Source: Immundisolibacter cernigliae
GTDB lineage: Bacteria; Pseudomonadota; Gammaproteobacteria; Immundisolibacterales; Immundisolibacteraceae
Assembly: GCF_001697225.1 (NCBI RefSeq)
Contig: NZ_CP014671.1
Span: 2,294,001-2,358,000 of the forward strand
Reading direction: 5' to 3'
Length of the DNA: 64,000 nucleotides
Part shown: positions 25,175-33,825 of the stretch, piece after piece
Layout of the letters: the number at the start of each line of letters is the position of its first letter
Numbering within the stretch: the stretch's first letter is position 1
The notes under the pieces: model-generated
Seen by the model: only the letters and a program-made list of their open reading frames with translations
Database searches by the model: none
What the model was told of the DNA's origin: nothing
Made by a program: the position numbers and the translations under genes

Positions 25175-25930
25175 GTGAACGAGACCTCACTGTCCCTGCG
25201 CAACATGCAGCGTGCCTGCCGTAGCTGCAGCCTGCACGAGCTGTGCCTGCCGCTGGGCGTGAGTGACACGGACATCGACCTGCTGGAGAAGATCGTGCAC
25301 CGCTCGCGCCCGCTGCCGCGCGGCAAATATCTGTTCCGCGAGGGCGACCCGTTTACGTCCATCTTCGTGGCCAGGTCCGGGGCGGTCAAAAGCTTCACCG
25401 TCGGTCAGGACGGCAGTGAGCAGATCATCGGCTTTCACCTGCCGGGCGAGCTGTTGGGCCTGGACGGCTTGACTCAGGGCGTGCACGCGGCCAGCGCCCG
25501 CACGCTGGAAACCGTCAGCGTGTGCGAGGTGCCGTTCGAGCGCCTCGAGGAAACCGCCCGCCAGGTGCCGGCCCTGCAGCATCAGTTGCTGCGCCTGATG
25601 AGCCGCGAGATCACCAAGCGCGAGGAACAACTGCTGTCGTTGGGCAAGCAGGCGCCGGAGCGGCGTCTGGCGGTGCTGCTGCTGAGCCTGTCGGTGCGTT
25701 TCTCGCAGCGCGGCTATTCGGCAACGCGTTTTCTGTTGCCCATGGCGCGCATCGACATTGCCAATTTCCTCGGCCTGGCGGCGGAAACGGTCAGTCGCCT
25801 GCTGCGCCGCCTGCAGGATACGCAGGTGCTGGCCATCGACGGCCGCGCGGTCGACATCCTGAACCTGCCCGAGCTGCGCGCCCTGGCCGGTGCCGAGCCG
25901 GAAGAGCCCGCGCGCGAAGCCTGCCGCTGA
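25175..25930 (+). CDS. fnr: FNR/ANR-type oxygen-sensing transcription regulator
   Basis: 251 residues from GTG 25175; ATG 25205 would leave only four residues before the first cluster cysteine. The CRSCSLHELC motif (C-x2-C-x5-C) and a fourth cysteine in SVCEVPFE are the ligands of the oxygen-labile [4Fe-4S] cluster. A cyclic-nucleotide-binding-like barrel is followed by a winged helix with the recognition helix AAETVSRLLRRLQ, including the FNR-type E-x2-S-R that reads TTGAT half-sites. It would switch genes on under low oxygen. Confidence 0.93.
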   Translation: MNETSLSLRNMQRACRSCSLHELCLPLGVSDTDIDLLEKIVHRSRPLPRGKYLFREGDPFTSIFVARSGAVKSFTVGQDGSEQIIGFHLPGELLGLDGLTQGVHAASARTLETVSVCEVPFERLEETARQVPALQHQLLRLMSREITKREEQLLSLGKQAPERRLAVLLLSLSVRFSQRGYSATRFLLPMARIDIANFLGLAAETVSRLLRRLQDTQVLAIDGRAVDILNLPELRALAGAEPEEPAREACR

Positions 25931-26020
25931 GCGCCTGCGCCTTGACAGGCGTCAACGGCTGCCGGCACACCCCGTGCCACCCTGAAGGTCGATTTCGCGT
26001 GACCGGCAGGGATCTTCGTC

Positions 26021-27355
26021 ATGGACTGCCCAAGCACAAGCCGGGGTTTCTCGGGTTTCAGTGCCTACGTCGATGAACGGCCCGTGGATGGCGTGCGCCG
26101 GCTCGACCGCGGCCTGTACACGGACCCCGAACTGTTCGACCTGGAACTGGAACGCATCTTCGAGGGCGGCTGGCTGTACCTGGCCCACGAGAGCCAGCTT
26201 CCGTATCCGGGCAATTTCGTCACCCTGACCCTGGGTCGCCAGCCGGTCATCGTCAGCCGCGACGAGCGTGGTCACGTCGGCGCCTTCATCAACGCCTGTC
26301 CGCACCATGGCGCCACGCTGCTGCGTGAGGCGCAGGGCAGCGTGCCGGATTTCAGCTGCCCGTCGCACGGCTGGTGTTTCAACCTCGATGGCGAGCTGGC
26401 CGCAGTGCTCAAGGAAAAGGACGGCGCCTACCCGCCGCAGTTCGACAAGCGCCAGCATGGCCTCAGCCGGCTGGCGCGGGTGGACAGCTACCGCGGCTTC
26501 ATCTTCGCCAGCCTGAACGCCGCGGTGCCGTCGCTCAGCGACCACCTGGGGCCGGCAGCCCGCTGCATCGACCTGCTGGTCGACCAGAGCGAGGAGGGGC
26601 TGGAACTGCTGCGCGGCCAGGCCACGTACACCTATCCTGGCAACTGGAAGCTGCAACTGGAAAGCGGCGTCGACGGCTACCACGTGCATGCCACGCACGC
26701 CACGTACATCGCCACTGCGGATCGACGGCGGGCCCGCGGCACCGGGCGCGACGCCGTGCACGCCATGCAGCTGGGCCGCGTGGACCGGCAGAAGCACAGC
26801 GGTTACTTCGACCTCGGCCGCGGTCACGTGATGCTGTGGGGCGACTGGCCGAATCCGCAGGACCGGCCCAATTTCAGCCGCTACGACGAGTACCGCGATC
26901 GCCTGGGCGAGGCCACGGCGCGCTGGATGGTCGGGCGCCTGCGCAACCTGCTGATCTATCCCAACCTGCTGCTGCTGGACCACATGTCCTCGCAGCTGCG
27001 GGTGATCCGGCCGCTGGCGGTGGACCTGACCGAAGTGACCACGCATGCCATCGCCCCGCGCGACGAAGAACCCGACGACCGCCTGCGCCGCATTCGCCAG
27101 TACGAGGATTTCTTCAACGCCAGCGGCATGGCCACGGCCGACGATCTGAGCGAGTTTCGCCAGCGCCAGATCGGCTGCAACGGTCGCGCCGTGCGCTGGA
27201 GTGATCTCTCGCGCGGCCTGGCGCGCGTGGGCAATGCCGAACTGGCGCAGGAGCTGGGTCTGGACTTGCCCCCTGGCGGCGCCAGCCTGGAGGACGAGGG
27301 CGCAGCCATGGTGCTGCACCGGCGCTGGCTGGCGCTGATGCAAGGCACCGGCTGA
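26021..27355 (+). CDS. Rieske ring-hydroxylating dioxygenase alpha subunit, standing alone
   Basis: 444 residues. Rieske motif CPHHG followed by CPSHGW (about residues 90-113), and iron-site motif VDGYHVHATHATY. Overall it resembles the benzoate/anthranilate 1,2-dioxygenase large-subunit branch (CFNLDGELAAVLKEKDGAY). No beta subunit, ferredoxin or reductase lies beside it, so either it works without a beta subunit or it borrows one, for example from 5.5 kb or 37.8 kb. Start at ATG 26021. Confidence 0.9.
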   Translation: MDCPSTSRGFSGFSAYVDERPVDGVRRLDRGLYTDPELFDLELERIFEGGWLYLAHESQLPYPGNFVTLTLGRQPVIVSRDERGHVGAFINACPHHGATLLREAQGSVPDFSCPSHGWCFNLDGELAAVLKEKDGAYPPQFDKRQHGLSRLARVDSYRGFIFASLNAAVPSLSDHLGPAARCIDLLVDQSEEGLELLRGQATYTYPGNWKLQLESGVDGYHVHATHATYIATADRRRARGTGRDAVHAMQLGRVDRQKHSGYFDLGRGHVMLWGDWPNPQDRPNFSRYDEYRDRLGEATARWMVGRLRNLLIYPNLLLLDHMSSQLRVIRPLAVDLTEVTTHAIAPRDEEPDDRLRRIRQYEDFFNASGMATADDLSEFRQRQIGCNGRAVRWSDLSRGLARVGNAELAQELGLDLPPGGASLEDEGAAMVLHRRWLALMQGTG

Positions 27356-27483
27356 GGCCAGAATCGGGTACAGGCGGCCCGGCGCAGGCTCGCGCGGGCG
27401 CGGTTTTGTTCGGCAAGCCCCCATCAAGGGCGGCCCGATGACCGACAATCCGCCGCCTTGCAGTCCCCCGAGAGCGCGCCTGG

Positions 27484-28566
27484 ATGCCCGAACTGACCGT
27501 CGTAGTGCCCACCTTCAACGAGGCGGGGAACCTCGCCGCCGTGGTGGCGGAAGTCGAACAGGCGCTGGCCGGGGTGGACTGGGAACTGCTGTTCGTGGAC
27601 GACGATTCGCCCGACGGCACGGCCGACCGGGCGCGGGCGATGGCGCAGCGCGACCGGCGCGTGCGCTGCCTGCAGCGGATCGGCCGCCGGGGCCTCGCCA
27701 GCGCCTGCATCGAGGGCATGCTGGCCTCGTCGGCGCCGTATGTGGCGGTCATGGACGGCGACCTGCAACACGATCCGGCGCTGCTGCCGGCCATGTTGGA
27801 CACCCTGCGCGGCGGCGGGACCGATATCGTCATCGGCAGCCGCCATGTCGCCGGCGGCGGACTCGGCGACTTTTCCAGCCAGCGTCAGGGCATCAGCCGC
27901 CTGGCAACGCGCCTGAGCCGGGCCGTGCTCAAGGCCGACCTGAGCGACCCGATGAGCGGCTTTTTCATGCTCACCCGGCCGGCACTGATGGACTGCCTGC
28001 GCCACGGCGTGTCGGCCATCGGTTACAAGATCCTGGTCGACCTGTTCGCGTCGGCGCCGCGGCCGCTGCGCTTTGCCGAGCTGCCCTACACCTTTCGTGC
28101 GCGTCAGGCCGGCCACAGCAAGCTCGACAGCAAGGTGGTGTGGGACTACCTGATGCTGCTGGCGGACAAGCTGGTCGGGCGTTTCGTGCCGGTCAGGTTC
28201 CTCGCCTTCTCGGCCGTCGGTGGCCTGGGCGTCGGGGTGCATCTGGCCGTGCTGGGGCTGGCGTTTCGCGGCCTTGGCATGGGCTTTGTGGCGGCGCAGG
28301 CGCTGGCCACGCTGGTGGCCATGGGCTTCAACTACGTCCTGAACAATTCCCTGACCTATCGCGACCGGCGCCGGCGCGGTTGGCGTTTCTTCACCGGCTG
28401 GCTGTCGTTCGTGCTGGCCTGCAGCGTGGGCGCCTTTGCCAACGTGGGCATCGCGGCCTACCTGTTCGACCGGCAGACCTTCTGGTTGCTGTCGGCCCTG
28501 TCCGGGGTGCTGGTCGGCGCGGTTTGGAACTACGCCGTGACCAGCGTTTACACCTGGCGCACGTGA
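27484..28566 (+). CDS. Polyprenol-phosphate glycosyltransferase (GT2) fused to a GtrA-like membrane domain
   Basis: 360 residues. The N-terminal GT-A domain (about 1-225) has VVPTFNEAGNLAAVV, FVDDDSPDGT, VMDGDLQHDP and the acidic block PMSGFFMLTR, as in DPM1/GtrB. From about 236 there are four membrane helices of GtrA type (FLAFSAVGGLGVGVHLAVLG onward). Such fusions put a sugar onto a polyprenyl phosphate and help flip it, for modification of surface glycans. Start ATG at 27484. Confidence 0.9.
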   Translation: MPELTVVVPTFNEAGNLAAVVAEVEQALAGVDWELLFVDDDSPDGTADRARAMAQRDRRVRCLQRIGRRGLASACIEGMLASSAPYVAVMDGDLQHDPALLPAMLDTLRGGGTDIVIGSRHVAGGGLGDFSSQRQGISRLATRLSRAVLKADLSDPMSGFFMLTRPALMDCLRHGVSAIGYKILVDLFASAPRPLRFAELPYTFRARQAGHSKLDSKVVWDYLMLLADKLVGRFVPVRFLAFSAVGGLGVGVHLAVLGLAFRGLGMGFVAAQALATLVAMGFNYVLNNSLTYRDRRRRGWRFFTGWLSFVLACSVGAFANVGIAAYLFDRQTFWLLSALSGVLVGAVWNYAVTSVYTWRT

Positions 28567-28614
28567 GGCGCCATTCGTGCGGTCGCCGCGGGTTGCCCGG
28601 CGGCGACCGAAAGC

Positions 28615-29307
28615 TCAGAAGCGTCGGCCGATGCCGATGCCGTACACCCAAGGATCGATGTCCACGTCCACCTTCAGGCGCCCGAGGGCATTGGTCTTGA
28701 TGGTGGCGGTGGTATCCATGTCGATGTACTTGACGTCGGCGTTGACGAACCAGTCCTTGTTGATGGCCACGTCCACGCCGACATTGCCGGCCAGGCCCCA
28801 GGAGTCGTTCAGTTCCACGCTGGCCTTGCCGCCCATCGCCGTCTTGAAGTCGGACGTGGCGTCCTCGTTGAAGAACAGCGTGTAGTTCAGGCCGATGCCG
28901 GCGTACGGGCGGACGATGCCGTTGGTGTTGAAGTGGTATTGCATGGTGAGCGTCGGCGGCAGTGTGCGCGCATCGAACAGCTTGCCCAGGCCCGCGATCG
29001 ACCCGGTGCCACTGACGTCGTGTTCGCTGGACGCCAGGATCAGCTCCAGACCCCAGGCGGGCGTCAGCATGTAAGTGAAATCCAGCTCCGGGGTGATGTT
29101 GGAATCAAGCCCGGCGCCGCTGCCCGGAATGGCGCCGGCGGCGCTGCTTTTCACTGTGCTGCTGTTCTCGCGCGGATCGACGGCGATCACCCGGCCGCGG
29201 ATCAGCAGGTCACCGGCTTCATAAGCCGCCGCGGACTGGGCCGCGCCGGCGCCGGCGAGCACCAGGCCGAGGGCGGCGACGCGGCCGGCGTCATGGATCA
29301 TCGTCAT
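28615..29307 (-). CDS. OmpW-family outer membrane protein
   Basis: 230 residues. Signal peptide (RVAALGLVLAGAGAAQSAAA), then an eight-strand barrel with the family's RGRVIAVDPRE, TPELDFTYMLTP, MQYHFN, RPYAGIGLNYTLFF and the final WVYGIGIGRRF ending in Phe. OmpW barrels pass small hydrophobic compounds across the outer membrane, which would suit a degrader of aromatics. ATG 29307 is preceded by GGAGGT. The region to norR (29308-29486) has a small GGCACG/CGTGCC hairpin at 29407-29424 and no gene. Confidence 0.9.
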   Translation of the reverse strand: MTMIHDAGRVAALGLVLAGAGAAQSAAAYEAGDLLIRGRVIAVDPRENSSTVKSSAAGAIPGSGAGLDSNITPELDFTYMLTPAWGLELILASSEHDVSGTGSIAGLGKLFDARTLPPTLTMQYHFNTNGIVRPYAGIGLNYTLFFNEDATSDFKTAMGGKASVELNDSWGLAGNVGVDVAINKDWFVNADVKYIDMDTTATIKTNALGRLKVDVDIDPWVYGIGIGRRF

Positions 29308-29486
29308 GGGTTGGGTACCTCCGTTACGGCGGCACACCGTGTGCCGCGCTGTGGCGCGGACTGCACGAGCAATCGGCGCCAGGCCAGTATCGGGAGATGA
29401 CGATTTGGCACGTTGACGCGTGCCCAGAAGCCGGATGCGGCGGCTTGATGCCGGTCAATACGCTGCGCGGAATCGCCGGATCAGAC

Positions 29487-31034
29487 TCATTTCAGGCCGA
29501 GGCGTCCGGCCAGACGCTGCAGGTTGCCCCGATCCTGTCCGAGCTCGCGCGCGGCAGCGGCCCAGTTGCCGGCGTGGCGGCTCAGGGCCTGCTCGATCAT
29601 GCGTCGCTGCAGGTCCGCGACCGCCTGGCGCAGGCCGGTCTGGGCGGGCGGCGTGTCGACGGGTGCATCGTCGATCGCTGCGCTGGCCGTCGGCGACAGG
29701 TCCAGATGCTGCGCATGCACGGTCAGGATGCGCGGGCGCTGCGGCTGCTGAGACAGCGCGCGCAGGGCGGCCCGGCCGATCAGGTGTTCGAGCTCGCGCA
29801 CGTTGCCGGGCCAGGGCTGGTGCAGCAGGGCCTGTTGCGCGTCGGCGGCCAGGCGCAGGCCGCGCAGGCCCAGGCGCACGCGGTTTTCCTCCAGGAAGCC
29901 GCCGGCCAGCAGCAGCACGTCGCGGCCACGCTCGCGCAGGGGCGGCACGGTGAGTGGATAGGCACCGAGCCGGTGGTACAGGTCGGCGCGAAAACGCCCG
30001 GCGCGGACTTCCGCCGCCAGATCGCGGTTGGTGGCGGCCAGCACGCGCGCATCGACGTGGTGTTCGCGGTCCGAGCCCAGGCGCTGCAACTGGCCGCTTT
30101 GCAGCACGCGCAGCAGCTTGGCCTGCACGGCCATGGGCAGCTCGCCGATTTCGTCCAGCAGCAGCGTGCCGCCGTCGGCCAGTTCGAACTTGCCGCAGCG
30201 CTCGCGCACTGCGCCAGTGAAGGCGCCGCGCACGTGGCCGAACAGCTCGCTTTCGACCAGGTTGTCCGGCAGGGCGGCGCAGTTGAGGGTGATCAGCGGC
30301 TGCTGCGCACGGCGCGAGCGGGCGTGGATGGCCTGCGCCACCAGCTCCTTGCCGACGCCGGTCTCGCCGCTGATCAGCACCGTCAGGTCGGTGGCGGCAA
30401 CCGTGTCGATCTCGGCCTGCAGGCGGCGCATGGGCGCGCTGTGGCCGATCAGCTCGCGCTGGCGCAGCGGCGCCGGGTCTTGCGCCAGGGTGCGCGCCAG
30501 CTGTTGCTCGCGCTGTGCCTGCTGGGCGAGGCTGCTGATCCGTTCGCCGGCGACCACGACGGCGCTGGCCAACCGGCCGTAGGCCTCCAGCAGCTCCAGA
30601 TCGACCGCGCCGAAGGCCTGCGGGTCCAGCGCATCCAGCGTGAGCAGGCCCCAGGGATGTTCGTCGACGTACAGCGGGCAACCCATGCAGTCGTGCACTT
30701 CGAGCTGGCCGGTTCGCCCCTCGACCAGCCCGTCGTAGGGGTCGGGCAGCTGGCAGTCGGCCGCCAGGCGCGTCGGCCCGCGCCGCTGCAGCAGTGTCAG
30801 CAGGCGCGGGTGGTCCTGCAGGCGAAAGCGCCGCCCCAGCGTGTCATGGCTCAGTCCGATCACCGCCAGCGGTTGCAGCGTGTCGCCTTCCAGACGCAGC
30901 AGCGCAGTGGCGTCACAGGGGAAAAGCGCCAGTGCGGCCTCCAGCAGGTGTCGGTAACGGGCCTCGTCGGGCTCGTCCCGGGCCAGGGTTTCGACCACCT
31001 GCGCGAAGGCTGCGAGCTGTTGGGGTGGAGTCAT
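29487..31034 (-). CDS. norR: Nitric-oxide-responsive sigma54 activator NorR
   Basis: 515 residues, normal for NorR. An N-terminal GAF domain, which in E. coli NorR holds the iron that senses NO, covers about 1-170. The AAA+ domain from about 185 has GETGVGKE, the sigma54-contacting loop GAFTGA and LDEIGELP. A Fis-type helix-turn-helix (NWAAAARELGQDRGNLQRLA) ends the protein. It is divergent from hmp. Three sites of the NorR type lie in or beside the shared promoter, one overlapping its own start codon, which suggests autoregulation. Confidence 0.92.
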   Translation of the reverse strand: MTPPQQLAAFAQVVETLARDEPDEARYRHLLEAALALFPCDATALLRLEGDTLQPLAVIGLSHDTLGRRFRLQDHPRLLTLLQRRGPTRLAADCQLPDPYDGLVEGRTGQLEVHDCMGCPLYVDEHPWGLLTLDALDPQAFGAVDLELLEAYGRLASAVVVAGERISSLAQQAQREQQLARTLAQDPAPLRQRELIGHSAPMRRLQAEIDTVAATDLTVLISGETGVGKELVAQAIHARSRRAQQPLITLNCAALPDNLVESELFGHVRGAFTGAVRERCGKFELADGGTLLLDEIGELPMAVQAKLLRVLQSGQLQRLGSDREHHVDARVLAATNRDLAAEVRAGRFRADLYHRLGAYPLTVPPLRERGRDVLLLAGGFLEENRVRLGLRGLRLAADAQQALLHQPWPGNVRELEHLIGRAALRALSQQPQRPRILTVHAQHLDLSPTASAAIDDAPVDTPPAQTGLRQAVADLQRRMIEQALSRHAGNWAAAARELGQDRGNLQRLAGRLGLK

Positions 31035-31040
31035 TTTGAC
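31030..31040. promoter_or_regulatory. Predicted NorR binding site 1
   Basis: GTCATTTTGAC fits the NorR enhancer GTCA-N3-TGAC exactly. It overlaps the norR start codon (31032-31034). Confidence 0.7.
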
Positions 31041-31051
31041 GGCTCAGAGAT

Positions 31052-31062
31052 GTCGTATCGAC
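31052..31062. promoter_or_regulatory. Predicted NorR binding site 2
   Basis: GTCGTATCGAC is a perfect dyad of the GT-N7-AC form; the inner bases differ from the best NorR consensus (G/C for A/T). Confidence 0.6.
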
Positions 31063-31076
31063 TTCATTGAAGGGTT

Positions 31077-31087
31077 GTCATTCTGAC
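31077..31087. promoter_or_regulatory. Predicted NorR binding site 3
   Basis: GTCATTCTGAC fits GTCA-N3-TGAC exactly. The three sites are 22 and 25 bases apart, start to start, matching the three-site enhancer that lets NorR assemble as a hexamer. Confidence 0.7.
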
Positions 31088-31129
31088 ATCGAGAGAGGGG
31101 ACGGCGTGTAACCGAGCGGCTTTCCTGCA

Positions 31130-31145
31130 TGGCACGAAACGTGAG
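31130..31145 (+). promoter_or_regulatory. Possible sigma54 promoter for hmp
   Basis: TGGCACG (perfect -24 element) is followed after AAAC by GTGAG where TTGCA is expected; the usually fixed GC at -12 is GA. Position, 43 bases after the last NorR site and about 100 bases before hmp, is right, but the -12 mismatch makes it doubtful. Confidence 0.35.
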
Positions 31146-31247
31146 ATGTGCAATGCGGAACGGACAAGCTGTGTCGCGCGTAAGCACCCGGCAGGGGACG
31201 CGCGACCGGCCAGGTCCGGGATCAATGCACTGCCATGGAGTCAGACA

Positions 31248-32423
31248 ATGCTTTCCGAACAACACCGTGATCTGGTCAAGGCCACCGTGCCGCTGCTCGA
31301 AGCCGGCGGCGAGGCGCTCACCCGCCACTTCTACGGGATCATGCTGGACGAGTACCCGCAGGTGCGCCCGCTGTTCAACCAGGCCCACCAGGCCAGCGGC
31401 GCGCAGCCGCGGGCACTGGCCAACGGCATCCTGCAGTACGCCCGCCACATCGACCACCTGGACGCGCTCGGCCCGCTGGTCGGGCAGGTGGTGCAAAAAC
31501 ACGTCTCGCTGCAGGTGCTGCCGGAGCAATACCCCATCGTCGGCGGCTGCCTGCTGCGCGCCATCCGCGAGGTGCTGGGCGCGCAGGTGGCGACCGATGC
31601 GGTCATCGACGCCTGGGCCGCGGCCTATCAGCAGCTCGCGGATCTGTTGATCGGTGCCGAGGCGGATGTGTACGCGGCCGCTGCGGCGGCGCCCGGCGGC
31701 TGGCGCGGCGCAAGGCCGTTTCAGGTGGCGCGCAAGGTGATCGAGAGCGACGAGATCGTCTCGCTGTACCTGCAACCGACCGACGGTGGTCCGGTGATGG
31801 CCTTCCGGCCGGGCCAGTACATCGGCCTGAAACTCACCGTCGACGGCCAGGAAGTGCGGCGCAACTACTCGCTGTCGGCACCTTCCAATGGCTCGACCTA
31901 TCGCATCAGCGTCAAGCGCGAGGCGGGCGGACTGGTTTCGAATTTCCTGCACGATGCGGTTGGCGCCGGTACGACGATCGATCTGTTTCCGCCGGCCGGC
32001 GATTTCGTGCTGCAGCCGGGCAGCCGGCCGCTGGTGCTGATCAGCGGCGGCGTCGGCATCACGCCGACATTGCCGATGCTGCACGCGGCGCATGAGCAAA
32101 ACCGGCCGGTGAGCTTCCTGCACTTCGCGCGCAGTGGCCGGGTGCATGCCTTTCGCGACTGGGTGGACGACCTGGTGGCCCGGCACGCGCAGGCGCGGCG
32201 GTTTTATTGTTACGAGGAGCACGGCACCGCGCCGGCCGACGCCCATGGTCGGGCGAGCGCCGAGTTGCTGGAGCGCTGGCTGCCGGCGCGCGATGTGGAC
32301 GCCTATTTCGTCGGGCCGCCGCCGTTCATGGGCGCCATCAAGCGCATGCTGGCCAAGCTTGGCGTGCCGGCCGGGCAGATGCACTGGGAGTTCTTCGGCC
32401 CGGCAGCGGCGCTGGAGGCCTGA
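31248..32423 (+). CDS. hmp: Flavohaemoglobin, nitric oxide dioxygenase
   Basis: 391 residues. Globin domain (1-140) with haem-pocket residues in LTRHFYGIMLDEYP and the proximal histidine in QKHVSLQVLPEQYPIVG. The FAD domain has RRNYSLSAPS and the NAD domain ISGGVGITPTLPML, ending in EFFGP. It converts NO and O2 to nitrate with NAD(P)H. ATG 31248 begins at MLSEQHRDLVKAT, the normal Hmp start; the open frame reaches back to 31146. Predicted to be under NorR control. Confidence 0.95.
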   Translation: MLSEQHRDLVKATVPLLEAGGEALTRHFYGIMLDEYPQVRPLFNQAHQASGAQPRALANGILQYARHIDHLDALGPLVGQVVQKHVSLQVLPEQYPIVGGCLLRAIREVLGAQVATDAVIDAWAAAYQQLADLLIGAEADVYAAAAAAPGGWRGARPFQVARKVIESDEIVSLYLQPTDGGPVMAFRPGQYIGLKLTVDGQEVRRNYSLSAPSNGSTYRISVKREAGGLVSNFLHDAVGAGTTIDLFPPAGDFVLQPGSRPLVLISGGVGITPTLPMLHAAHEQNRPVSFLHFARSGRVHAFRDWVDDLVARHAQARRFYCYEEHGTAPADAHGRASAELLERWLPARDVDAYFVGPPPFMGAIKRMLAKLGVPAGQMHWEFFGPAAALEA

Positions 32424-32492
32424 TTAGTGCCGACACTGTGATCTTGCCGTGCGTGGCTCCGGCCGGGCGCGGCGTTTGAGGCGAGGCGGGCA

Positions 32493-33689
32493 ATGGGCGA
32501 TACCGCGCAGGCATCCGGATCAAGTTCAACGCCGCCGCTGTGGCGACTCGGCTTTCGGCCGTTTTTTCTGGGTGCCGCGCTGTTCGCCGTGCTGGCGGCG
32601 GGGCTGTGGGCGGAGGCCTACGTCGGCTGGCTGGGCGGGCTCGCGCCACGCGGCGGCTGGCTGACCTGGCACATGCACGAGATGCCGTTCGGCTTCGCCG
32701 CGGCGGTGATCGCCGGGTTTCTGCTCACCGCGGTGCAGACCTGGACCGGCTCGCCTGGCCTGCGCGGCCGGTGGCTCGCAGCAGTGTTCGCGCTGTGGCT
32801 GGCCGCGCGCATCGGCTGGCTGTGGCCGGGTTTGCCGTGGCCGGTGCTGGTGGCGCTGGAACTTGCATTCCTGCCGGCGGTGGCGGTGCGTGTGGGCTGG
32901 CAGCTCGGGCGCGTCGGACAGCGGCGCAACTATCCGCTGGTCGCGCTGCTGGTGCTGCTGACGCTGATGGACGCGCTGGCGCTGGGGGCGCTGGCGATGG
33001 GCAATTTCGAATGGTTACGCCGCGCCGTGTGGGCCGCGCTGTGGCTGATCGGCACGGTCATCGCCATCGTCGGCGGGCGCGTGATTCCGTTGTTCACCGC
33101 GAGCGGCCTGCAGCTGCCGGCGCCGCTTGCCCCGCGCCGCTGGCTGGAGGCACCGGCCCACGGCGGCCTGCCTCTGCTCGCGGGGCTGGCGCTCGCCGGG
33201 GTGGGGCTGGCGCCGGACATGCGTCTGGCGCCGCTGTTCTTGCTGCTGGGGATCGCCCATGCCCTGCGCCTGGCGCGCTGGTTTCGCCCCGGCGTTTTGC
33301 GCGTGCCGCTGCTGTGGTCGCTGCATCTGGCCTACGCCTGGCTGGTGGCGGCGCTGCTGGGGCTGGCGACCTGGCACCTGGGTCTGCCGATCCTGGGCAG
33401 TGCGGCGCTGCACCTGTTCACCATCGGCACCATCGGCGGTCTGATCCTGGCCATGATGGCGCGCGTCAGCCTCGGTCACACCGGGCGGGCGCTGCAGCCG
33501 CCGGCATTGATGTCGCTCGCGTTCGGGGCCGTCGCTGCCGCCGCTGCTGTGCGCGCCGGACTGGCCGGCGTGGCGCCGCGGCTGGCGGTGGCGCTCTCGG
33601 CCATGCTGTGGTGCCTCGGGTTTGGCCTGTTCGTGTGGTGTTACGCGCCCATGCTGAGCCGGCCGCGTGTCGATGGCGGCGCCGGCTGA
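32493..33689 (+). CDS. nnrS: NnrS family haem-copper membrane protein
   Basis: 398 residues with about twelve hydrophobic helices. N-terminal LWRLGFRPFFLGAALFAVL and the conserved WHMHEMPFGFAAAVIAGFLLTAV are the family hallmarks; the histidines are likely metal or haem ligands. NnrS lessens nitrosative damage by an unsettled mechanism. It follows hmp by 69 bases on the same strand, so both are probably co-induced by NO. Confidence 0.92.
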   Translation: MGDTAQASGSSSTPPLWRLGFRPFFLGAALFAVLAAGLWAEAYVGWLGGLAPRGGWLTWHMHEMPFGFAAAVIAGFLLTAVQTWTGSPGLRGRWLAAVFALWLAARIGWLWPGLPWPVLVALELAFLPAVAVRVGWQLGRVGQRRNYPLVALLVLLTLMDALALGALAMGNFEWLRRAVWAALWLIGTVIAIVGGRVIPLFTASGLQLPAPLAPRRWLEAPAHGGLPLLAGLALAGVGLAPDMRLAPLFLLLGIAHALRLARWFRPGVLRVPLLWSLHLAYAWLVAALLGLATWHLGLPILGSAALHLFTIGTIGGLILAMMARVSLGHTGRALQPPALMSLAFGAVAAAAAVRAGLAGVAPRLAVALSAMLWCLGFGLFVWCYAPMLSRPRVDGGAG

Positions 33690-33695
33690 ACGGGC

Positions 33696-33730
33696 GGCCA
33701 TCGCCCGGTACTGCCGGCCGCGCCGGGCCG
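33696..33730. repeat. REP-like repeat, short copy
   Basis: GGCCATCGCCCGGTACTGCCGG followed by a second GC dyad, right after nnrS. It belongs to the dispersed family. Confidence 0.5.
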
Positions 33731-33825
33731 CAGCGGTCCACGCAAACTCCCTTGCCGCGGCGCAGCTGCGGCGTCCGGCAGCCGCCGCCGTCCGGACGTG
33801 CCCGCTCGTCCCGGCGGCAACGGCT

